Translations under genes and position numbers: made by a program
Part shown: positions 1 to 4,669 of the stretch, piece by piece
Layout of the letters: each line of letters begins with the position of its first letter
How positions within the stretch are numbered: the first letter of the stretch is position 1
Source: JAYZDB01 sp036338025
Lineage (GTDB): Bacteria > Planctomycetota > UBA1135 > UBA2386
Assembly: GCA_036338025.1 (NCBI GenBank)
Contig: JAYZDB010000086.1
Span: 1 to 5,998, forward strand
DNA: 5,998 nt
Direction of reading: 5' to 3'
The notes under the pieces: model-generated
Told to the model about the DNA's origin: nothing
The model's input: only the letters and a program-made list of their open reading frames with translations
Databases searched by the model: none

Positions 1-291
1 GTCCCCCTCGCTGAGCCGGCGTGACAGACCGAACGCCGCTGACAAGGCGGCGGCACCTGCCGGGCCGAGTCCCGGCACCTGCATCACCTCCCCGAGTTCT
101 GCAGCGGCGAGCCGATCGAGTCCTCCGAAATGCCGCAGGAGACGTTGCCCTAACTGCTCAGCGCTCTCGCCGCGACCACCAACCCGCAAGACCAGCGCCA
201 GGCATTCGGCATCGGAGAGGCGACTCTCGCCCAGGTGTTGAATGCGTTCTCGCGGCCCATAGTGCATCTCCGATCGTTCCTCGATCATCAT
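1..291 (-). CDS. radC: RadC-family protein (UPF0758), N-terminal part, runs off left edge
   Basis: This is the 5' part of a gene whose 3' end lies beyond position 1; 97 codons are visible and open to the edge. Residues 12-18 (GPRERIQ), 24-35 (RLSDAECLALVL) and 44-56 (a helix ending LLRHFGG) follow the usual RadC N-terminal order, which typically reads GPRERL, LSDAELLALLL and LLxRFGG. Residues 72-77 (VPGLGP) followed by an alanine-rich helix and LSRRL form the helix-hairpin-helix segment of the family. The C-terminal JAB/MPN metalloprotease-like domain would lie outside the window. The ATG at 291 is chosen because GGAGG sits 9 nt upstream (301-305); ATGs at 288 and 267 are alternatives. The gene follows the Ser/Thr kinase on the same strand after 83 nt. 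RadC's role is unsettled: it was named for DNA repair, but that assignment has been questioned. The family call is confident and the function is not. Confidence 0.9.
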   Translation of the reverse strand, partial: MMIEERSEMHYGPRERIQHLGESRLSDAECLALVLRVGGRGESAEQLGQRLLRHFGGLDRLAAAELGEVMQVPGLGPAGAAALSAAFGLSRRLSEGD

Positions 292-374
292 CAGCCTGTG
301 CCTCCAAACAGGCGAAGGGATCGCCAATTCTTCCGCAGACGCCGGCCGTCGGGCTGGTCCGCAGGCTCCCGCGC
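292..374 (-). other. Kinase-radC intergenic spacer with GC-rich inverted repeats at its kinase end
   Basis: This 83-nt gap lies between two co-directional genes. A 6-bp GC-only inverted repeat with a 3-nt loop (369-383) spans the kinase stop codon. It abuts a perfect 14-bp palindrome at 382-395 inside the last kinase codons. No T-run follows on the minus strand, so it is not a classic intrinsic terminator. It could still form an RNA structure between the cistrons or simply reflect GC-rich Arg/Pro codons. Whether the two genes are co-transcribed cannot be read from the sequence. Confidence 0.4.
301..305 (-). promoter_or_regulatory. Ribosome binding site of radC
   Basis: On the minus strand the sequence reads GGAGG, followed by 9 nt and then ATG at 291. 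It is a near-consensus Shine-Dalgarno site and decides the radC start over the upstream in-frame TTG at 327 and the later ATG at 267. Confidence 0.75.
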
Positions 375-1469
375 TCAGCGCGGCCGGCGCCGGCCAGTAC
401 GGCGACGGGTCGGACGGCCCCGTGCCTGCGAGCGCAGGGTGCTACCACGTTTCGGTTTCTCACGGGCGGCGTCTTGTTCGGCTTCCCAGGCCACCGACTT
501 CAGATAACCCTCGATCTCGGCGATGAGCTCGGCAGGATCCTGGAAGCGGATCTCCTTTTCCTTGGCCATCATCTTCTCGATGAAAAAATGCGCCTGTTGT
601 GACAAGCCGATGGCCTTGATGCGCTCGTCCGACAGGGTGTCGAGAACCTGCCGGGCCATCACTTCCTCGCTCGATTCCCCATCGAACGGCAGCGAGCCGG
701 TGACCAGATGATAGAGCGTGCAACCGAGCGAGTAGATGTCCGCCCGGACGTCGAGTTGCCCACTGCCGGTAGCCTGCTCTGGTGAAATGTAGTGGACGGT
801 GCCCGAGGTGAGATCGCTGTCATCACCATCGCTCCCGACGGCAAAACCGAGATCGATCAGCACTGCACGACCATCCGAGCACTGGATGATGTTGCCGGGC
901 TTGATGTCTCGGTGCACCAGACCTCGACCGTGGAGGTATTCCAAAGCCTTCGCGATCTGCACGACGATGGACAGCGCCTCCAGCTCGTCCATCGGAGTAT
1001 CCTCCGACAAATCGTCCTGCAGGCACCGACCCTCGAGCAATTCCATCTCAAGGTAAATGGCGTCCCCCTCCCGGGCTACGCGGTGCGCCGCAACGATGTG
1101 GTCGCACTTCAGGTCGATGAGCAGATTCGACTCTGCGATGAACCGGCGTACAACTGTTGCATCCTTGCACAGTGAGGGTTTCAGCACCTTCAGGGCCGAG
1201 ATGTCCCCGGCACTTCGATCGGTGGCCTCGAATACGCGGGCCATCCCGCCCTCACCAAGGAGCCCACCGAGTTCGTAGCGCGTCAGTTGCGGCCGTTTGC
1301 CAGCCTCCGTGGCCTCCCACACCTCCCACTGCTCAGCTGTTACATGCCCGCCAGCGATGAGGAAATCGACAGGATCGTCGGCCGCCATGGCATCCCGTGC
1401 CAAGGGCGCGGACAGCAATCCTTCGTGTACCAGCAGGGCGAAGAAGCGAGGATCGTTGCGACGATTCAT
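375..1469 (-). CDS. Soluble Hanks-type Ser/Thr protein kinase
   Basis: A 364-residue kinase that would transfer ATP phosphate to Ser/Thr of proteins in the cytoplasm. The motifs appear in order: glycine-rich loop GEGGMARVF (72-80), ALKVLK with the ATP-anchoring Lys94, the helix-C partner Glu113, HRDIKPGN with catalytic Asp188 and metal-binding Asn193, the metal-binding motif as DLG (Asp206, in place of DFG), SGTVHYISPEQ carrying the SPE version of the APE motif (Glu231), and DVRADIYSLG (240-249). All key catalytic residues are present, so it should be active. Residues 1-60 form a small helical region resembling those ahead of the kinase domain in many planctomycete kinases. No transmembrane helix or extracytoplasmic sensor is seen. 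Residues about 335-364 are a strongly basic tail with 13 Arg in the last 24, which might bind nucleic acid or acidic partners. The ATG at 1469 has no good Shine-Dalgarno, but it is the first start after an in-frame stop and keeps the whole N-terminal segment. It is transcribed divergently from the AAA+ gene; its substrates are unknown. Confidence 0.95.
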   Translation of the reverse strand: MNRRNDPRFFALLVHEGLLSAPLARDAMAADDPVDFLIAGGHVTAEQWEVWEATEAGKRPQLTRYELGGLLGEGGMARVFEATDRSAGDISALKVLKPSLCKDATVVRRFIAESNLLIDLKCDHIVAAHRVAREGDAIYLEMELLEGRCLQDDLSEDTPMDELEALSIVVQIAKALEYLHGRGLVHRDIKPGNIIQCSDGRAVLIDLGFAVGSDGDDSDLTSGTVHYISPEQATGSGQLDVRADIYSLGCTLYHLVTGSLPFDGESSEEVMARQVLDTLSDERIKAIGLSQQAHFFIEKMMAKEKEIRFQDPAELIAEIEGYLKSVAWEAEQDAAREKPKRGSTLRSQARGRPTRRRTGRRRPR

Positions 1470-1564
1470 CTTCAGGAACGAGAAGGCAGCAAAGTCGGAG
1501 GAGTATCGCTGGGAGTCATCAAGCTAGGGCCCGCTTCGGTCGAAAATAAGGAAGCACCCCGGAG

Positions 1565-1580
1565 GATCGCAGCCGCGATC
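1565..1580. repeat. Perfect 6-bp inverted repeat, possible operator or leader hairpin
   Basis: The arms GATCGC and GCGATC are separated by AGCC. The repeat ends 28 nt before the AAA+ start codon and 15 nt before its ribosome site. It could be a small regulator-binding site or a hairpin in the 5' leader. At this GC content a 6-bp repeat can arise by chance, so the functional reading is weak. Confidence 0.35.
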
Positions 1581-1595
1581 TTCGGGCTCGTACAT

Positions 1596-1601
1596 AGAGG
1601 A
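1596..1601 (+). promoter_or_regulatory. Ribosome binding site of the AAA+ gene
   Basis: AGAGGA lies 7 nt before the GTG at 1609. This supports GTG as the real start and an N-terminal domain that begins at MKTSESN. Confidence 0.7.
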
Positions 1602-1608
1602 ACAGGCC

Positions 1609-2952
1609 GTGAAGACATCTGAAAGCAACGTTGTAATCAAATACTTCGATCTCATCGATGAGTTTATCAAGGTCCGGAGTTGTTCCGAGGATGCCCTTGA
1701 AGACCTGCTCCGGCAGGGGATTTCAAATAAGGCGAGCTACCGGCGCCAAATCGTGGAAGTCTGCATTCCCGAGTTCGAGACTGAGATCCTCGCGACTGTT
1801 GGCCAGATGGAAGACGACTATGACCAAGAAATCGTCGAAGAGCTGCTCTACCAGATATGCATCGACGTGAACCCCGGCTTGGAGATTCACCAGGTCAGCT
1901 TGCCGACAACCGATGCTACCGCCTCGGAGGGCGAACATGCCTTGATCCCAAGGCCTTCCGGCGCAGCCGAGAAGCAACGCAGTTTCCGCAAGGTGCTCGG
2001 CATCGAGAAGACCCTGCGCAACCAGATCATCGGACAAGATGAGGCCATCGAGACCCTGTGCCGCGCGGTCAAGAAGTCGGCCGTCGGCCTGCAGCGACCC
2101 GGCGCCCCAATCGGCACCTTCTTGCTGGTCGGCCGCACAGGTACCGGCAAGACCGAACTCGCCAAGGCGCTGGCGCGCTCCTTGTATGACGATCCGGGCC
2201 GGCTGGTTCGAATCGACTGCTCGGAGTACGCCCTGCCCCACGAGTACGCCAAGCTCATCGGTTCGCCACCCGGCTACATCGGGCACAGCGAAGGTGGCTT
2301 CCTGACCGAGACGGTCCGCAAGAAGAAAAACTGCGTGGTCCTGTTCGACGAAATCGAGAAGGCCCACCAGAAGGTCCACAACCTGCTGTTGCAACTCCTC
2401 GACGAAGGGATCCTCACCGACAGCAAGGGACAGGTGGTGTCCTTCCACCAGACCATCGTGATCATGACCAGCAACCTCGGGATCGAGAAGCTCGACGCGC
2501 TGCGCGGTCGGATGGGCTTTGCCGATCAAGAAGAGGACATCAACGAGGACAACGTGGAGGAGGCGACGCTCGAGGGAATGCGCGAGTGTTTCCGCCCGGA
2601 GTTCATCAACCGGATCGACGACCTCGTGGTGTTCAATCCGCTCTCGATCAAGGTTTGCGAGCGGATCGCACATCGGATGCTGAAAGAGGTCTCTGGCCTG
2701 CTGGCTCGCCAGGGCATCCAGCTCGACTTCTCCAGTGGGATCAAGAACATCCTCGCCAGAGAAGGCTTCTCCGAGGAATACGGCGCTCGTGAGCTGCGCC
2801 GACTGATCAAGCGGAAGATCGAGGATCCGCTGACCGACCTCATCCTTGCCAACAACCTGCAAGCAAACTCCATCATCAAGGTGCGGGCGAAGCGGGGCGA
2901 ACCGACCTTCGAGGTCGTGTCCACCGGGCGCTCGATGGCTGGCAGCGCGTAG
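1609..2952 (+). CDS. Single-ring ClpC/ClpB-D2-like AAA+ unfoldase with unrecognised N-terminal domain
   Basis: A 447-residue protein predicted to be an ATP-driven hexameric unfoldase in the cytoplasm. Residues 1-120 match no domain I know: they are acidic and helical, with a linker at about 98-122. Residues about 135-345 form one AAA+ module of the ClpB/ClpC D2 type: Walker A GRTGTGKT (175-182, Lys181), pore loop GYIG with Tyr223, Walker B VVLFDEIEKAH with Asp247 and Glu248, sensor 1 in TSN (Asn289), and arginine finger in FRPEFINR (Arg335). The C-terminal ClpB-small domain (about 345-430) carries sensor 2 in YGARELRR (Arg394). All catalytic residues are intact. It lacks the first ATPase domain and middle coiled coil of ClpB/ClpC, and it lacks the CxxC zinc finger of ClpX. 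MGF at 302-304 sits where ClpC has its VGF/LGF ClpP-docking tripeptide. Starts at GTG with a good ribosome site. The histidine kinase follows after 9 nt, so the two are probably one operon. Substrate and ClpP partnership are unknown. Confidence 0.9.
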   Translation: MKTSESNVVIKYFDLIDEFIKVRSCSEDALEDLLRQGISNKASYRRQIVEVCIPEFETEILATVGQMEDDYDQEIVEELLYQICIDVNPGLEIHQVSLPTTDATASEGEHALIPRPSGAAEKQRSFRKVLGIEKTLRNQIIGQDEAIETLCRAVKKSAVGLQRPGAPIGTFLLVGRTGTGKTELAKALARSLYDDPGRLVRIDCSEYALPHEYAKLIGSPPGYIGHSEGGFLTETVRKKKNCVVLFDEIEKAHQKVHNLLLQLLDEGILTDSKGQVVSFHQTIVIMTSNLGIEKLDALRGRMGFADQEEDINEDNVEEATLEGMRECFRPEFINRIDDLVVFNPLSIKVCERIAHRMLKEVSGLLARQGIQLDFSSGIKNILAREGFSEEYGARELRRLIKRKIEDPLTDLILANNLQANSIIKVRAKRGEPTFEVVSTGRSMAGSA

Positions 2953-2961
2953 AACGCGCGC

Positions 2962-4620
2962 ATGGCTGGCGATGCCGGGCCAATGAACTTCAGCGAACGA
3001 CACGTGCAACGGGGTAACAGGCTGCGTTGGCAGCTGGTTCTTCCGATGTGGGCAGGCCTGGCCGTCGCCACCTTCACGTACTTCGCCGGTGCCAGCCAGA
3101 TGGCCGATGAGTGCACCCGCGAGGCGGTCTGGCAAAACGTCACCGCCCACGCCAGTCACCTTGCCGGCGATCTGTCAGAGGACCCCGGCAGTCAGGAACT
3201 CAGCCAGCTGAAAGCGAAGTTGAGCCGCGCAATCTCCAGCTCGGATCTGCTGGCGATCGCAGTCTACCAACCGATCGAGGCACTCGGCACGATGCGTCGA
3301 CTGGTGGTGCAGAGCGCCAGCGACTCGACCCTCACGCACTTTCCCCTGACCATAGATATGCCAACCGACTGGGTTGCATTCGAGCGTCCGGACTCAACCC
3401 CGATCGGCGACATCTACGTCGCCACCTCACGGTCGGTGGCCAAGGGCCGGGTAAAGGCTGCAGTCCGCGTCGCGACCCCGATGGCGCGTGCCGCCCAGAT
3501 GGTCGAGGTGTACCAAGCCTGGGGAGCGGTCTTGGCGCTGATCTTCATGATCATGACCTACTACCTTGGTGATCGGATCGCGCAGCGCTTCGGCGGTCAG
3601 TTCGATAACACCCGCGCGCAGATCGACCAGCTGCTGCAGGGCGACTATGCACTCGACCTCCCCAGCGCTCCGACGCCCGAATTCGAGCAACTCCACCACC
3701 GTCTGCGCAGTCTGGCCAGCAAACTCGCACAGGCTGCCGCGGCCGCTGAGACCAACGCCAGTGGCCTTGCCGAGTTGCCGGACGTCGCGACTGCCGAAGA
3801 GATCCGGGTCCTGCAGACCCGCCTTGAGGAGCGGTCACGGATGCTAGACGAGGCCTATGTCGAGATGGAGACCCTCGACCGGGCGAAGGACACCTTCCTG
3901 TCCAACCTCAGCCACGAGATGCGCACGCCGCTAACCTCCATCATCGCCGCCGAGGAGATCCTCACCGAATTCACGGACGATGATCCCGACGCGCGGGCCA
4001 GATTCCTGGCCATCATCTACTCCGAATCGCAGCGGCTGTTAGTCCTGATCGATGAACTCCTGGATCTCGCCAAGATCGAAGCGAAAGCCATGCAGCTGAA
4101 CTTCAAGGAGGTCGACATCTGCCTGTTGACCGATCAGATCGCCGCCCAGGTGTTCGCACAAACCCACGACAAGAAGGTCGCCCTGTCAATCACGAAGCCC
4201 ACCGAAGCGGTGCGCTGCGAATGCGATCCCGATCGGATGGGTCGGATCGTCCGGGGGATGGTCGAAAACGCCTTCCAAGCCTCCCCAGATCTCGGCACCG
4301 TCAGAATCGAGGTCTTACGGGTGGGCCCCTGGGCCCGCATCGTGGTCGAGGATGACACCCCGTTCTCGATGGAACGGAGCAGCGACGTGCTCGGCGCCTG
4401 CAATCCAAGCAGCCACGACAACATGACCAGCGCGGCTCCGTTTGGCACCGCGATCGTGGAAAAACTCACCAAGGCCCATGGTGGAACGCTCACCCAAGGC
4501 CTATCCAAGAGCAACGGACGGGTCGTCGAACTCAGCCTGCCGGTACACGGTGTGGGCGTCTTGGCGCAGGAAAACCCAGAACTCTCCACCATCCCGACCG
4601 TCGGTCAGCGCAACGCCTGA
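2962..4620 (+). CDS. Membrane sensor histidine kinase with degenerate ATP-binding boxes
   Basis: A 552-residue sensor kinase-like inner-membrane protein. Order: short basic cytoplasmic start, TM1 (about 24-44), an extracytoplasmic sensor region of about 140 residues (45-185) that I do not recognise, TM2 (about 187-203), a HAMP-like linker (about 204-256), an Ala-rich stretch and probable coiled coil (about 276-310), then HisKA with a perfect H-box FLSNLSHEMRTPL (acceptor His318). The HATPase_c domain (about 415-528) is odd. The N-box keeps Asn436 (VENAF) but has Gly432 for the first Asn and Gln439 for the usual Lys. The G1 box reads VEDDTPFS, keeping Asp464 but losing both glycines. The G2 box reads AAPFGTAIV, keeping one glycine (Gly495) of three. 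The reading frame is intact, so this is not a simple pseudogene; ATP binding may be weak or lost. The start could be ATG 2962 or 2983, and neither has a clear Shine-Dalgarno, which fits translational coupling to the AAA+ gene. No response regulator lies nearby in the window. Confidence 0.88.
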   Translation: MAGDAGPMNFSERHVQRGNRLRWQLVLPMWAGLAVATFTYFAGASQMADECTREAVWQNVTAHASHLAGDLSEDPGSQELSQLKAKLSRAISSSDLLAIAVYQPIEALGTMRRLVVQSASDSTLTHFPLTIDMPTDWVAFERPDSTPIGDIYVATSRSVAKGRVKAAVRVATPMARAAQMVEVYQAWGAVLALIFMIMTYYLGDRIAQRFGGQFDNTRAQIDQLLQGDYALDLPSAPTPEFEQLHHRLRSLASKLAQAAAAAETNASGLAELPDVATAEEIRVLQTRLEERSRMLDEAYVEMETLDRAKDTFLSNLSHEMRTPLTSIIAAEEILTEFTDDDPDARARFLAIIYSESQRLLVLIDELLDLAKIEAKAMQLNFKEVDICLLTDQIAAQVFAQTHDKKVALSITKPTEAVRCECDPDRMGRIVRGMVENAFQASPDLGTVRIEVLRVGPWARIVVEDDTPFSMERSSDVLGACNPSSHDNMTSAAPFGTAIVEKLTKAHGGTLTQGLSKSNGRVVELSLPVHGVGVLAQENPELSTIPTVGQRNA

Positions 4621-4669
4621 CCCCCTCCTGCTCCCGACTGCCGGATCCACCGCGCAATCCAACGGCGTT
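4621..4669. other. Convergent gap between histidine kinase and malic enzyme genes, no clear terminator
   Basis: These 49 nt separate two genes that run toward each other. I see no strong hairpin with a T-run on either strand. A weak 5-bp stem (AACCG at 4672-4676 pairing with CGGTT at 4685-4689) overlaps the end of the malic enzyme coding sequence and has no T-tract. Termination may be Rho-dependent or lie inside the genes. Confidence 0.4.

Larger units (their letters stand above)
1470..1608. promoter_or_regulatory. Divergent intergenic region between the Ser/Thr kinase and the AAA+ gene
   Basis: This 139-nt stretch separates two genes read in opposite directions, so it should carry the promoters for both the kinase (minus) and the AAA+/histidine kinase pair (plus). 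The most AT-rich part is around 1540-1552. I found no convincing -35/-10 pair on either strand. The supportable elements are the inverted repeat at 1565-1580 and the ribosome site at 1596-1601. No small gene is evident. Confidence 0.55.

Noticed and set aside
58..77. 7-bp perfect hairpin with a 6-nt loop near the left end
   Set aside because: It lies inside radC codons for the VPGLGPA segment and has no T-run, so it is explained by coding sequence and is not a terminator.
158..463. 101-codon minus-strand open frame overlapping the radC start and the kinase end
   Set aside because: Wrong frame relative to both real genes, no family resemblance and no ribosome site.
21..602. 193-codon plus-strand open frame over the left end
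   Set aside because: It lies opposite radC and the 3' end of the Ser/Thr kinase, both clearly recognised on the minus strand; its Arg/Pro/Ala-rich translation is typical of a GC-rich shadow.
1591..1596. TACATA as a -10 promoter element for the AAA+ gene
   Set aside because: Only three of six bases match the consensus, it abuts the ribosome site, and no -35 lies at the right distance.
1609..2952. Calling the AAA+ gene clpX, clpB or clpC
   Set aside because: It has no ClpX zinc finger and its motifs follow ClpB/ClpC ring two, but it lacks ring one and the middle domain, so none of these symbols fits.
1723..3159. 478-codon open frame on the minus strand opposite the AAA+ gene
   Set aside because: It is the antisense shadow of a gene with a full set of AAA+ motifs; its translation is low-complexity (many L, D, V, H) with no recognisable domain.
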